In this document: positions 52,607-62,178 of the stretch, in pieces | Position numbering within the stretch: position 1 is the stretch's first letter | How the letters are laid out: each line of letters opens with the position of its first letter | From: Moraxella sp035181385 | Lineage (GTDB): Bacteria > Pseudomonadota > Gammaproteobacteria > Pseudomonadales > Moraxellaceae | Direction of reading: 5' to 3' | DNA length: 64,000 nucleotides | Assembly: GCF_035181385.1 (NCBI RefSeq) | Contig: NZ_JAXCJK010000001.1 | Location: forward strand, 744,001-808,000 | Notes under the pieces: generated by a model | Database searches by the model: none | Seen by the model: the letters and a program-made list of their open reading frames with translations, nothing else | What the model was told of the DNA's origin: nothing | Position numbers and translations under genes: made by a program

Positions 52607-54181
52607 TTATTTTTTATCTGTGGTTGTAGCTGCTTGGTTTTGTTCTGCTACAGCTTTAGTCGCTTTGCTGGTCGGTGCGTTACCGATGGCAGCAATTTGC
52701 TCGCCCTCTTTTAAGATGGTGAACTCAATGCGGCGGTTTTGGAAACGACCTTGCTCGGTGGCATTAGATGCCACTGGGTGGTCATAGCTTGCACCCTCAA
52801 CACTCAAACGCTCAGCAGAAATGCCTTTAGACACCAGATAATCACGAACAGCGGCAGCACGCTCCTCAGACAAGGTCTTATTGTATTCATGAGACGCTTG
52901 GTTGTCCGTATGACCGATGATTTTTAGAGTGGCCTTTGGCAAAGCTTCCATCTTTTGGGCAGCCAAATCCAAAATTTCTTTATTTTCATTAGGAATTTCG
53001 CTTGAATCCACCGCAAAGTTAATGATTTGCATATTCAAAGCATTGACCAAGCCATCAATCGTTACCTGATTGCCCAAATTATCAATTGCCTGTTTGGCTG
53101 AGTGAATACTGCTTTCAACGGCTGCTGCCACATCAAGTTTTGGCTCAGCCTCTACGGTGAAGTCGGCAGGCACTATGCGTTTAGCGGCATCAATCAGCTT
53201 TTGAATGTCAGCTTCATTGGCAGCATTAAAACGAATCACCTTATCAACAATGCTCACACTTGAACTTGGCACGCCTTTCATCAAACCCAATAAGTCAGGC
53301 AAATATTCTGCCACTGGCATGGTATCAGCATAGCCAGATACTGTTTGCAAAGAGCATTTATCAGTACCAAACACACCAGCAATGACAGTGCGAATAGAGC
53401 CAAGTACGCCCTCAGCACCTGCCTGACCACGACATGAATATATCGCTTCGCCAGTCTCATCAACAGCAATATTCAAAGTTGCAGGCGTTGCATTGGCAAC
53501 CGCCATATCAGCTGGTGTTTCAATTGCTGGCTCAGTTGGTGCAGCTACTGGTGCTGGCTTATCCTGACAACTGCGAAGTAATAACCACGCCAAACCTGCC
53601 AAAATAATCAGCCCAATGATAGGCAATAAGCTCTTTAAAAAACCGCCTTCTTTTTTCTCTTCTTTATGAAGCGTACTTACAGCAACAGGTTCAGCTTTGA
53701 TAGATTGCGTACCAGTAGCGGTAGCACCAAATAAACCTGCTGGCAATAATACATAAGCCCAAGAAGGTACAAACGAACTAAATGACGATAGGTTTTGCTG
53801 TAAAAATATCGGCAATGAGATGGTGCCAGAAAGCTCTTTTAGCTCAGCCAGTGCCAGTGGAGCTGCGACAGCGGTCAGTGTGCTGGCAGTCGCAGCAGAT
53901 AAATTAAACTCTTTGGCAAGCTGATCATTAAGTTTTGCGGCTTGATTGATGGTAGCACCGTCATCAAACACAGCACTAAGTACTTTGTAGCCATCATCTA
54001 AATCAAGTGTATTTAATGCTGATACACGACCAAATGCAGCAGCGTCAGTTAGGCGAGAAGCAAAAATGGCATAAAATGCCGAAAGTAACTTTGATTTAAC
54101 AGCATGATCACCTTCGTGAGTGGTGGTCGCAGCCAGTACATGAGGGGTTACCAGTTCGGACAGTTTGTTGATTAAGCTCAT
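52607..54181 (-). CDS. DUF937-OmpA domain fusion protein
   Basis: A 524-residue envelope protein. Residues 1-160 are an Ala-rich helical domain of the DUF937 type; one transmembrane helix (about 190-205, LPIIGLIILAGLAWLLL) follows; then a Pro/Ala linker, a central alpha/beta region (about 240-345) that resembles a BON-like repeat, and a C-terminal OmpA domain (about 370-490) with KIIGHTDNQASHEYNKTLSEER that should bind peptidoglycan. It is not a beta-barrel OmpA. AAGGAG precedes the ATG. Its architecture recalls OmpATb-type proteins of other bacteria; function is unknown. Confidence 0.82.
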   Translation of the reverse strand: MSLINKLSELVTPHVLAATTTHEGDHAVKSKLLSAFYAIFASRLTDAAAFGRVSALNTLDLDDGYKVLSAVFDDGATINQAAKLNDQLAKEFNLSAATASTLTAVAAPLALAELKELSGTISLPIFLQQNLSSFSSFVPSWAYVLLPAGLFGATATGTQSIKAEPVAVSTLHKEEKKEGGFLKSLLPIIGLIILAGLAWLLLRSCQDKPAPVAAPTEPAIETPADMAVANATPATLNIAVDETGEAIYSCRGQAGAEGVLGSIRTVIAGVFGTDKCSLQTVSGYADTMPVAEYLPDLLGLMKGVPSSSVSIVDKVIRFNAANEADIQKLIDAAKRIVPADFTVEAEPKLDVAAAVESSIHSAKQAIDNLGNQVTIDGLVNALNMQIINFAVDSSEIPNENKEILDLAAQKMEALPKATLKIIGHTDNQASHEYNKTLSEERAAAVRDYLVSKGISAERLSVEGASYDHPVASNATEQGRFQNRRIEFTILKEGEQIAAIGNAPTSKATKAVAEQNQAATTTDKK

Positions 54182-54703
54182 AAGGAACTCCTTTTGTTGT
54201 CAATTAAAAATAAAAACCAAACCTTAAAAAAAATCTAAATAAATTTTACAAATTCACTTAATTCCAACGCTCAATAAAACGCCAGAATGCCTAAACTAAA
54301 CATAAATATTTGCTTTTAGCCACTACTAACATAAACAGCCAAATTAAGAAAATATTTATTTAAAGAGTTTATTTAAACATAACATCATTTAAATAATTTT
54401 ATAAAATTGAAAAACATTTAAATTTTTAAATTTTGTTTTATGTCGCTATTTTGACTGATTTTATTCAAATATGAAAGTCTTTGCTACAATACTTCAACAA
54501 AACATTACCAATAACTTCATAAACTTGCCATTTGCCAAATCCATTTTACCTGCTATACTTACCGCCACTTAACACACTCAACTTAGCTTTTCTTGTACTT
54601 TTTGGATTTGCCATTTACATTCAGTCATTGCACTTAGCAAAGCAAATTACGGTTTTAAGTTAAGGTTGATAAGTCAATTTTACAGCCATTTTTTTAGATA
54701 TTT
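54182..54703. other. AT-rich divergent region before the rhomboid gene
   Basis: No gene is seen in these 522 bp. The middle (about 54290-54440) is a low-complexity tract with many TTTAAA and ATTTAAAT elements. The plus-strand promoter, with -35 TTGCCA at 54532-54537 and an extended -10 TGCTATACT ending at 54559, lies about 140 bp before the rhomboid start. Confidence 0.6.
54532..54559 (+). promoter_or_regulatory. Promoter of the rhomboid gene
   Basis: -35 TTGCCA (54532-54537), 16-bp spacer, extended -10 TGC-TATACT (54551-54559). The leader would be about 138 nt. Confidence 0.55.
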
Positions 54704-55312
54704 ATGAATCATACTACCGCCATCATCATCATTACTGTCATCATCAGTCTGCTCACTTGGCAAAATCGCACCCTCATGGGGCGGTTGATTTTTAACCCAA
54801 TTTCTGTCAATAAATTCAAACAATACGACCGCTTTATCACGCACGGCTTTATCCATGCTGATGGTATGCATCTGCTTTTTAATATGTTTACATTGTATTT
54901 TTTTGGGCGGGTCATTGAGCATTTTTATATCAATAAATTTGGCTCGCTTGGGTTTGTGTTGTTTTATGTGCTTGCCATCATTGTTGCCATCATACCAACC
55001 TATTTGAAACACCAAAACAATCCACGCTATTTTAGCCTTGGTGCATCAGGTGGGGTCTCGGCGGTGCTATTTGCATTTATTTTATTTTCTCCTTGGCAAA
55101 CTTTATATTTCTTTGGCATCTTGCCAATTCCTGCCATCATTTTTGCAGCACTTTATACGGCATACAGTATCTATGCTGAGAGTCGAAGTGCAGGCAATAC
55201 CAATCATTTAGCACATTTGTTTGGAGCAGCCTTTGGTGTGGTGGCAACCATCATCATCGAGCCTTCATTAATAATGTATTTTATCAAGGCACTACTCAGT
55301 CCAAGATTTTAG
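54704..55312 (+). CDS. Rhomboid-family intramembrane serine protease
   Basis: A 202-residue membrane protein with about six helices. The catalytic Ser115 in GASGG (FSLGASGGVSAVLF) and His171 in NHLAHLFGAAFG form the rhomboid dyad. HADGMHLLFNMFTLYFFG carries the conserved H-x-x-x-N-type segment of the L1/TM2 region. Compared with GlpG it lacks the N-terminal cytoplasmic domain. Substrates are unknown. Confidence 0.92.
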   Translation: MNHTTAIIIITVIISLLTWQNRTLMGRLIFNPISVNKFKQYDRFITHGFIHADGMHLLFNMFTLYFFGRVIEHFYINKFGSLGFVLFYVLAIIVAIIPTYLKHQNNPRYFSLGASGGVSAVLFAFILFSPWQTLYFFGILPIPAIIFAALYTAYSIYAESRSAGNTNHLAHLFGAAFGVVATIIIEPSLIMYFIKALLSPRF

Positions 55313-55475
55313 TAGCAACAGTATTGAATCATGCAGTATTAAATCATACAAACAAACGAATACAATCGTTTATTTGTGTCAGTAGCCAGCACAAAATAGC
55401 GATGATCATTTACCTTTGCTGGCTAACACCATCAAGAATAAACCATCAAAAACACTAAAATTATTTAATAAAATT

Positions 55476-55484
55476 TGCTATAAT
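55476..55484 (+). promoter_or_regulatory. Extended -10 promoter of purE
   Basis: TGCTATAAT, a perfect extended -10, lies about 24 nt before the purE start. No obvious PurR-type palindrome was seen over it. Confidence 0.6.
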
Positions 55485-55507
55485 GTCTATATTTTAAGGA
55501 TAAAATC

Positions 55508-56047
55508 ATGTCAAACACCTTGCCACCTCCCATTTCATCGCCACAGGGCACAGCCAAAGTTGGCATCATTATGGGCAGTCAGTCTGACTGGGAAACCATG
55601 CAACACGCTGCACAAATTTTGGTAGATTTTGGCGTACCGTTTGAATGCGAAGTCGTGTCAGCACATCGCACACCAGACCGTTTATTTGACTATGCCAAAT
55701 CGGCAAAATCTCGTGGGCTTGCCATCATCATCGCTGGTGCAGGTGGTGCGGCTCACTTGCCAGGTATGTGTGCTTCTCAAACCGATTTGCCAGTCCTTGG
55801 TGTACCTGTTAAGTCATCTATGCTAAGTGGCTGGGATAGCCTATTATCTATCGTTCAAATGCCCAAAGGTGTAGCGGTTGGTACATTGGCGATTGGTACA
55901 GCAGGGGCTTATAATGCAGGGCTTTTGGCAATACAGATGCTTGCCATCTATGATGACGCATTGGGACAAAAAGTTACCAAGTTTCGCACCAACCAGACCC
56001 AAAAGATTTTAGCCAGCCCGATTCCTGGTGTTGCCGATACCAACTAA
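55508..56047 (+). CDS. purE: N5-carboxyaminoimidazole ribonucleotide mutase
   Basis: Converts N5-CAIR to CAIR in purine synthesis. The 179 residues include the phosphate-binding MGSQSDWETM, the catalytic His in SAHRTPDRL and the loop IAGAGGAAHLPGM. AAGGA precedes the ATG. purK, which supplies N5-CAIR, follows after 130 bp. Confidence 0.96.
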   Translation: MSNTLPPPISSPQGTAKVGIIMGSQSDWETMQHAAQILVDFGVPFECEVVSAHRTPDRLFDYAKSAKSRGLAIIIAGAGGAAHLPGMCASQTDLPVLGVPVKSSMLSGWDSLLSIVQMPKGVAVGTLAIGTAGAYNAGLLAIQMLAIYDDALGQKVTKFRTNQTQKILASPIPGVADTN

Positions 56048-56177
56048 ATAGACAAAATCATCTTAAAAAATTATCCCAAATAAGAATAATTAAATAAGAT
56101 GATTTTGCTTGGTATTTTTAAACCGCATCAACCAATTATTTTTAATTAATTTAAAAGAAGCAATAAAAGAAACAATC

Positions 56178-57299
56178 ATGACTACACCTGCTCCCATTCG
56201 TACCATCGGAATCTTTGGCGGTGGACAATTAGGCCTAATGCTTGGCAATGCCGCTCGCCCGCTTGGCATCACAACCGTCTTTTTAGAAGATACTCCAAAC
56301 TGCCCTGCCACTTTAACAGGCCAAGTATTTACCAATGTAGAATTTGATGAATTTGACAATGCGTGCGACACATTCACGCTAGAATTTGAAAATACACCAT
56401 TAAGTTCTGCTAAAAAGATTGAACAAAAACATACACTTTTTCCACCATCAAAGGCACTATTCATTGCCCAAGATCGCCTAAAAGAAAAAGAGTTGTTTAA
56501 TCAGCTTGATATCACTACCGTGCCATTTGTTGCGGTCAATAGTTTAGATGAGCTAAATGATGCCTGCAAAAAATTAGGACTACCATTGGTACTAAAAACC
56601 ACTCGTGGCGGCTATGATGGCAAAGGTCAATTCGTCATTAAAACCGCCAGTGATATTACAGCAGCTTGGGCAGAACTTGGTGATGCAACCCAAATCGCAC
56701 CACTCATCGCCGAAGGATTCATTGATTTTACACGAGAAGTGTCCATCATCGCTGTGCGTGGCAAAGATGGCGACATTCGCTACTATCCGCTTGTAGAAAA
56801 TACCCACCATCAAGGCATCTTAGCCAAGACCGTCGCTCCAGCACCAAACAGTGAGAGCCTGACCAAACAGGCTCAAAATAGCATCAAAAAATTATTAGAA
56901 CATCTAGACTATGTCGGCGTAATGACATTAGAGTTATTTGTAACCGACAGCGGACTCATCGCCAACGAAATTGCCCCACGCGTGCATAATTCTGGGCATT
57001 GGAGCATTGAGGGGGCGATATGTAGCCAATTTGAAAACCATATGCGTGCGGTCGCAGGTTTGCCGCTGGGCAGTACAGACATCATACAGCCATCTGTGAT
57101 GCTCAATATTATTGGGCAATTTCCAAACCCTAACGATTTGCTTGCCATGCGTGGCGTGCATTTTCACCACTACCACAAAGATGAGCGGAACGGACGCAAA
57201 ATCGGACACATCACCATCATGACAGGCGATGACGCATTAGATGAGACGGTAGATAAAGTAATTAAAATACTACCCAATAAGGTTGGACTGGACGGTTAA
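56178..57299 (+). CDS. purK: N5-carboxyaminoimidazole ribonucleotide synthase
   Basis: An ATP-grasp ligase that makes N5-CAIR from AIR, bicarbonate and ATP. From the ATG at 56178 it has 373 residues; the frame extends 23 codons upstream without support. The N-terminal IGIFGGGQLGLMLGNAARPLG, the ATP-grasp LKTTRGGYDGKGQFV, and the EIAPRVHNSGHWS and QFENHMRAVAGLPLG segments are PurK hallmarks. It forms a unit with purE. Confidence 0.96.
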   Translation: MTTPAPIRTIGIFGGGQLGLMLGNAARPLGITTVFLEDTPNCPATLTGQVFTNVEFDEFDNACDTFTLEFENTPLSSAKKIEQKHTLFPPSKALFIAQDRLKEKELFNQLDITTVPFVAVNSLDELNDACKKLGLPLVLKTTRGGYDGKGQFVIKTASDITAAWAELGDATQIAPLIAEGFIDFTREVSIIAVRGKDGDIRYYPLVENTHHQGILAKTVAPAPNSESLTKQAQNSIKKLLEHLDYVGVMTLELFVTDSGLIANEIAPRVHNSGHWSIEGAICSQFENHMRAVAGLPLGSTDIIQPSVMLNIIGQFPNPNDLLAMRGVHFHHYHKDERNGRKIGHITIMTGDDALDETVDKVIKILPNKVGLDG

Positions 57300-57337
57300 A
57301 CGGTTCATAAATCAATCAATTAAAACCGTCAAAATTC

Positions 57338-57838
57338 ATGAAAATTCTTATTGATGCAGACGCATTGCCAGTCATCGCCAAAGAGCTGATCATCAAAACT
57401 GCCAACCGTACCAAGGTGCAGGCGATATTTGTCGCCAATCAGTTCATCAAGTTGCCGCCATCGCCCCACTTGCAGATGGTTGTAGTACCACAGGGCTTTG
57501 ATGTGGCAGATGACCATATTGTAGAACATACTTTGATGGGTGATTTGGTCATCACAAGTGATATTCCTCTTGCCAATGACGCACTGCAAAAGGGAGCAAA
57601 AGTTTTGACCAGTCGTGGAGAGGAATTTACTTTAAGCAACATCAAACCCAAGCTCAATGCACGAGACTTTATGGAAACTCTGCGAGGCACAGGCGTACTA
57701 GAGCCCGCCAACATGGGCGGACAAAAACCATATAGCGACAAAGATAAAATCGCCTTTGCCAATGGGCTTAATCGACTTGTCAAATCTAAAAACCTCATTT
57801 GCCATTCAAATCACCCCAGCAACACAACCTTGATATAA
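57338..57838 (+). CDS. YaiI/YqxD (DUF188) family protein
   Basis: A 166-residue protein of the DUF188 family, a PIN/NYN-like fold. It begins MKILIDADALPVIAKELI with a conserved Asp pair, and contains HIVEHTLMGDLVITSDIPLAND with further conserved acidic residues. This arrangement suggests a nuclease-type metal site, but no function is established. The C-terminus carries GGQKPYSDKDKIAFANGLNRL. It follows purK by 38 bp and may be cotranscribed. Confidence 0.88.
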   Translation: MKILIDADALPVIAKELIIKTANRTKVQAIFVANQFIKLPPSPHLQMVVVPQGFDVADDHIVEHTLMGDLVITSDIPLANDALQKGAKVLTSRGEEFTLSNIKPKLNARDFMETLRGTGVLEPANMGGQKPYSDKDKIAFANGLNRLVKSKNLICHSNHPSNTTLI

Positions 57839-57946
57839 AAAACACAAAAAACTGCAAAAAAAACCAAGCGATTTGCTCAAAAATTTGGCATAATAAATAT
57901 CAGACAGTCATACCCAACATCACACCACCAACACCAGCCCAATCCT

Positions 57947-59119
57947 ATGTTAGAAACTTGGTCAAAAGAAGTCGTCTTACAGCGACTGCTCGCCCTAACC
58001 TTGCTTACCATCTTGATGATTTTATGTTTTCAGGTGGTAAAATTTTTTATTTCCCCTGCAATCTGGGGGGCGATATTGGCGTACATCACCTTTCCTTTAT
58101 ATCGGTTTTTTCATCAAAAAGTACTACTTAGCCCAACTTTAAGTGCACTCATCATGACAGTAAGTATCTCATTGATGATCGGCATACCGCTGGTGGTTGG
58201 TGTATTTTTTCTACAACAAGAAGTTGTTGCCTTTTATGGTATGGCAATTCATCGCCTACAAGCAGGCTATGTGGATTTGCCAGATAATATTAAAAATCTA
58301 CCCATCGTCGGTCAGCAAATAAAAAATTTACTTTGGGAAATTAATAAAGACCCCGAAGCATCAATGATGGCAGTGCGTGCTTGGGTACAGTCGCATTTGT
58401 ACTATGGGAAAATTGCCTTTGATGTTGCTTTTAAGAATCTGGCAAAACTTGGCATGGCACTCATGACCCTATTCTTTTTTTATCGTGATGGCAAAAGCCT
58501 CATGCGTCAAATTCGCCAAGCCTTACGCAACATAGTCGGCGACCGTATTGATGATTATATCAACTCAGTTGGTGCAACAACACAAGCGGTCATTTACGGC
58601 ATTGGGCTAACAGCTTTGGCTCAAGCGTTACTTGCAGGTTTTGGTTATATTATGGCGGGCACACCCAACCCAATTTTATTAACCTTATTAACTTTTGTTG
58701 CCGCACTCATTCCCTTTGGCACACCCTTTGCTTGGGGAGGTGTCGCATTATGGCTGTTGTCTCAGGGTCATACCACAGAAGGCATTGGTTTATCATTATG
58801 GGGAATTTTGGTGATTAGCTGGGTGGACAATCTGATTCGCCCCATCGTCATCAGTGGTGCAACCAAAATCCCTTTCATCATTATTTTTATTGGCGTATTG
58901 GGTGGCTTAACCGCATTCGGCTTTGTTGGGCTGTTCATTGGTCCTGTGGTGCTAGCGATTGGCCTTGCGGTATGGCGTGAATGGATCAGTCAGCACAAAA
59001 ATGAAATTTTTGCCAAAAAAGATGATGATCCAGTTCCAAATGATGCCAACGCAATTTCAGGCGATGCCACGCCAAAATCTATGATGAATAAAGATATATC
59101 AAACAATCTGGATGAATAA
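57947..59119 (+). CDS. AI-2E family transporter
   Basis: A 390-residue membrane protein with about eight helices of the AI-2E (PerM/TqsA) family. FISPAIWGAILAYITFPLYRF near the N-terminus, LMTLFFFYRDGKSL in the middle and AALIPFGTPFAWGGVALWL and VDNLIRPIVISGATKIPF toward the end are family hallmarks. Members export autoinducer-2 or act as Na+(Li+)/H+ antiporters, among other proposals; the substrate here is unknown. The pdxB gene follows after 3 bp. Confidence 0.9.
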   Translation: MLETWSKEVVLQRLLALTLLTILMILCFQVVKFFISPAIWGAILAYITFPLYRFFHQKVLLSPTLSALIMTVSISLMIGIPLVVGVFFLQQEVVAFYGMAIHRLQAGYVDLPDNIKNLPIVGQQIKNLLWEINKDPEASMMAVRAWVQSHLYYGKIAFDVAFKNLAKLGMALMTLFFFYRDGKSLMRQIRQALRNIVGDRIDDYINSVGATTQAVIYGIGLTALAQALLAGFGYIMAGTPNPILLTLLTFVAALIPFGTPFAWGGVALWLLSQGHTTEGIGLSLWGILVISWVDNLIRPIVISGATKIPFIIIFIGVLGGLTAFGFVGLFIGPVVLAIGLAVWREWISQHKNEIFAKKDDDPVPNDANAISGDATPKSMMNKDISNNLDE

Positions 59120-59122
59120 ACC

Positions 59123-60208
59123 ATGCTGACAATCATCGCTGATGAAAATATTGCCAATCTTGATGATTACATGGCATTTCACAACACAAGAATCATCAAG
59201 CTCAAAGGCCGAGACATCAATCAACAAGCCATCGATCGGTATCGCCCACACGCTTTATTCATTCGCTCAGTAACCCCCATCACAGCAGATACCATCAGCG
59301 ATTTTATCAACATTCGTTTCATCGGTTCTGCCACCATCGGTACAGACCATGTTAACCAAGACCACCTCAATCAGCACGGCATTGCCTTTGCCAATGCCAA
59401 AGGGTGTAGTAGGCACTCTGTGGCTCAGTATGTCATTACCGCCATACTCAGTTTACGCCCAGAATACCAAAACAAACCTGCATCATTAGGCATAATCGGT
59501 CTTGGCAATATTGGTAGCACACTTGCCAAATACGCCAAAGACTTAGGCTGGCATATTTTGGGATACGACCCATTTTTGGCAAAATCTGATTTAAACAATA
59601 GCCAGCTTGATGATTTATTGCAAAACAGCGACATTGTTTCTATTCACACACCACTCACCAAAGGTGGTGATCATCCAACCCATCAATTATTCAGCAAAGC
59701 TTATTTATCAAAATTACAGAATAATGCCATGCTCATCAACTCAGCTCGTGGCGAAATCATTCATCAAGAAGACTTGCTGACTGCCATCACCCAAAAAAAT
59801 CTGCAAGTCGTACTAGATGTCTTTCCAGACGAACCAAACATTGATAAAGTATTACTTGATCAGCTTGTCATTGCTACTCCGCACATCGCAGGCTATACGC
59901 TTGAAGGCAAGTTGCGTGGTACAGACATGATTTATCAAGCTTTTTGCCATCATTTTAATTTACCAATTTTACAACATCTAAAACCATTGCTACCACCAAA
60001 TCCTCATACTTGGGCAAATTTTAAATACAGCCTTCACAATCGTCCGACCCAGTCACTCAAACAGTTTTATGACATTTGCCAAGATGACATAAATTTGCGT
60101 ACAGTAGGGCCTCAAGGTGTTCATGCCATTGATTTTGACAATCTACGCAAAAACTACGCTTTACGCCGTGAGTGGGTTTTTGATGATTTAAACAGTAATG
60201 ACAACTAA
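59123..60208 (+). CDS. pdxB: 4-phosphoerythronate dehydrogenase
   Basis: A D-2-hydroxyacid dehydrogenase-type enzyme of 361 residues that oxidises 4-phosphoerythronate in vitamin B6 synthesis. IRSVTPITADTI and IGSATIGTDHVN near the N-terminus, NAKGCSRHSVAQYV, the NAD-binding GIIGLGNIGSTLAKYAK (about 129) and VLDVFPDEPNI are PdxB features. The C-terminal extension carrying TVGPQGVHAIDFDNLRKNYALRRE distinguishes it from other family members. Together with the Epd-like gene and dxs it argues for DXP-dependent PLP synthesis. Confidence 0.93.
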   Translation: MLTIIADENIANLDDYMAFHNTRIIKLKGRDINQQAIDRYRPHALFIRSVTPITADTISDFINIRFIGSATIGTDHVNQDHLNQHGIAFANAKGCSRHSVAQYVITAILSLRPEYQNKPASLGIIGLGNIGSTLAKYAKDLGWHILGYDPFLAKSDLNNSQLDDLLQNSDIVSIHTPLTKGGDHPTHQLFSKAYLSKLQNNAMLINSARGEIIHQEDLLTAITQKNLQVVLDVFPDEPNIDKVLLDQLVIATPHIAGYTLEGKLRGTDMIYQAFCHHFNLPILQHLKPLLPPNPHTWANFKYSLHNRPTQSLKQFYDICQDDINLRTVGPQGVHAIDFDNLRKNYALRREWVFDDLNSNDN

Positions 60209-60262
60209 AAACAAAAACCAAACAACATCAACAATATTTTACAATCATCATTTGATATCATC

Positions 60263-61219
60263 ATGAATTATCAACCACAACAAAGCCTACAACTTGCCCA
60301 ACAACGGGCTAAAATGCTTGCACAAATTCGCCAATTTTTTACCAACAAGAGCATCTTAGAAGTTAATACACCCATTTTATCCAATGCTGGCAATACTGAC
60401 ACCTTTATTGATTCGGTTTCTGCCAATTTTCATCAAGCGGGCAAAGCAGTTACAGGCTATTTGCACACTTCGCCAGAATTTGCCATGAAGCGACTGCTTG
60501 CCACATGGCAAGTACCAATTTATCAACTGTGCCAAGTATTTCGTGATAATGAGCGTGGCTCTCGACATAATATAGAATTCACCATGCTTGAATGGTATCG
60601 TCCAAATTTTGACCTTGATGCCCTTGCTGATGAATTGGGCGAGCTGATTGGCATTATTTTTGACAAGAAAATTCAATTTAAAAGACTGACATACAAAGAG
60701 AGCTTTGCATCACTTGGCATTCACCCCTTTACAAGCAGTATTGATGAACTGCAACAATGTGCATCATCACATGACATCATGCTTGATATGGGCGACGACA
60801 GGCAAGGCTGGCTAGACTTACTTTTTAGCCACCTGATTGAGCCAAACTTGGGCAAAGACTTGCCCACACTGCTCACAGATTATCCGCCTGCAACCGCTGC
60901 TCTTGCTAAGACTGTGCATGACGATGATGGACATTTGGTTGCCAAACGATTTGAACTGTATATTGATGGTCTTGAGATTGCCAACGCTTATGACGAGCTT
61001 GCTGACGGCAAAGAGCTGTTGGCCAGATTTCATGCAGACAATGCCGAGCGTAGCAAGCTTGGCAGACCCATCATGCCAATTGACCTTAATCTGATCCATG
61101 CCTGCGACAATCTGCCTGCGTGCAGTGGCATCGCCCTTGGCATAGACAGACTATTTATGGTCAGTCAAAAATTAACCGACATCAAGCACGCCATCGCCAT
61201 CACAACAGATCATGCTTAA
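60263..61219 (+). CDS. epmA: Elongation factor P--(R)-beta-lysine ligase
   Basis: A 318-residue class II lysyl-tRNA-synthetase paralogue without the anticodon-binding domain, which attaches beta-lysine to elongation factor P. LEVNTPILSNAGNTDTFIDS at the N-terminus, LHTSPEFAMKRLLA, FTMLEWYRPNFD (motif 2 region) and GIALGIDRLFM (motif 3) are as in EpmA (PoxA/GenX). The partner EpmB and efp are not in this window. Confidence 0.92.
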   Translation: MNYQPQQSLQLAQQRAKMLAQIRQFFTNKSILEVNTPILSNAGNTDTFIDSVSANFHQAGKAVTGYLHTSPEFAMKRLLATWQVPIYQLCQVFRDNERGSRHNIEFTMLEWYRPNFDLDALADELGELIGIIFDKKIQFKRLTYKESFASLGIHPFTSSIDELQQCASSHDIMLDMGDDRQGWLDLLFSHLIEPNLGKDLPTLLTDYPPATAALAKTVHDDDGHLVAKRFELYIDGLEIANAYDELADGKELLARFHADNAERSKLGRPIMPIDLNLIHACDNLPACSGIALGIDRLFMVSQKLTDIKHAIAITTDHA

Positions 61220-61368
61220 AAATTTTCAAACACAAATTGTTTTTCAACACAAATTGTTTGGTTGTATGCCCATACTAGACCATTTATGATCATTGAATGT
61301 TGTGCCATCATTTTTGCCAATAAGTAACATACCAAAGCCTAAAAACGCATTTGACACACTGATCAGTG
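61220..61368. repeat. Direct repeat and palindrome between epmA and the CitE-like gene
   Basis: ACACAAATTGTTT occurs twice, at 61230-61242 and 61247-61259, just after the epmA stop. A perfect 14-bp palindrome ACACTGATCAGTGT lies at 61356-61369, ending on the stop codon of the CitE-like gene. No canonical terminator is seen in this convergent gap. Confidence 0.55.
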
Positions 61369-62178
61369 TCAGTCTCCGAGTAACTTTTTTGCCCATTCAA
61401 TCATGGGTAAATCCACCATTTTTCCTTGTACAGAAAAAACGGCCTGTCCAGTTTGTTGGTGTGTTTTTAGTACTTGTCTGGCTAGGTTAAGTGTATCTTC
61501 ATTGGGTTTGGTAGCATTTTTAACAGGGCCGATTTGCTTTGGGTGTATCAGTAGCTGTCCACCAAAGCCAAAATTTTGGGCGTATTTAGCAAAATTTGCC
61601 ACGCCATCACCATCATGAAAATCCGCAAAAATCGTCTCAATCGGCGGATTTAAGCCATTGATTGCTGAATGCAACAACAAATCCATGCGAATCTTGTCGA
61701 GTACCACTTTTGCCGATGGCGTACCAAGCATCATGCCGAGCGACTTTGTTAAATCCAAACAGCCATAGGTCATGGCACAAAGTCCTTTTGCGGTGGCAAT
61801 TTCACCAATATTAAGTACGCCCTTGGCAGTTTCAACAACAGCAATGATAGGCAAACCAATCGCTTGATGCAAAGCGGTGATGGACAATGCAGATTCAACC
61901 TTTGGTAACAGCACACCTTGTACATGGCATAAGTTTTTAATGAGTGATATGTCGTGAGCATAATCGGTTGTGTGTGCTGCATTGATGCGTAGCCAGTAAG
62001 GACGCTTGGTAATTTTATCAAAATCTGCCAAGTCTTGGCGTGCAAGGGCTTTTTGTGCTGATGCCACCGCATCTTCAAGGTCAATGATGACAATATCAGC
62101 ACCGCCATCAAATGCCTTTTGCACCCTATCTAAGCGAATGGCAGGAACAAAAAGATAGGCTGTAAAATTTAAAATCAT
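61369..62178 (-). CDS. CitE-like HpcH/HpaI aldolase-family lyase
   Basis: A 269-residue protein of the citrate-lyase-beta-like group. From the ATG at 62178 (GGGGG 8 nt upstream) it begins MILNFTAYLFVPAIRLDRV; the frame extends upstream with unlike sequence. DIVIIDLEDAVASAQK carries the Glu/Asp metal ligands, LRINAAHTTDYAHDI the Arg of the active site, and LLPKVESALSI the Glu. Without citD, citF or citX nearby it is not part of a citrate lyase complex; such stand-alone CitE-like lyases act on malyl-CoA, citramalyl-CoA and similar substrates. Substrate unknown. Confidence 0.85.
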   Translation of the reverse strand: MILNFTAYLFVPAIRLDRVQKAFDGGADIVIIDLEDAVASAQKALARQDLADFDKITKRPYWLRINAAHTTDYAHDISLIKNLCHVQGVLLPKVESALSITALHQAIGLPIIAVVETAKGVLNIGEIATAKGLCAMTYGCLDLTKSLGMMLGTPSAKVVLDKIRMDLLLHSAINGLNPPIETIFADFHDGDGVANFAKYAQNFGFGGQLLIHPKQIGPVKNATKPNEDTLNLARQVLKTHQQTGQAVFSVQGKMVDLPMIEWAKKLLGD

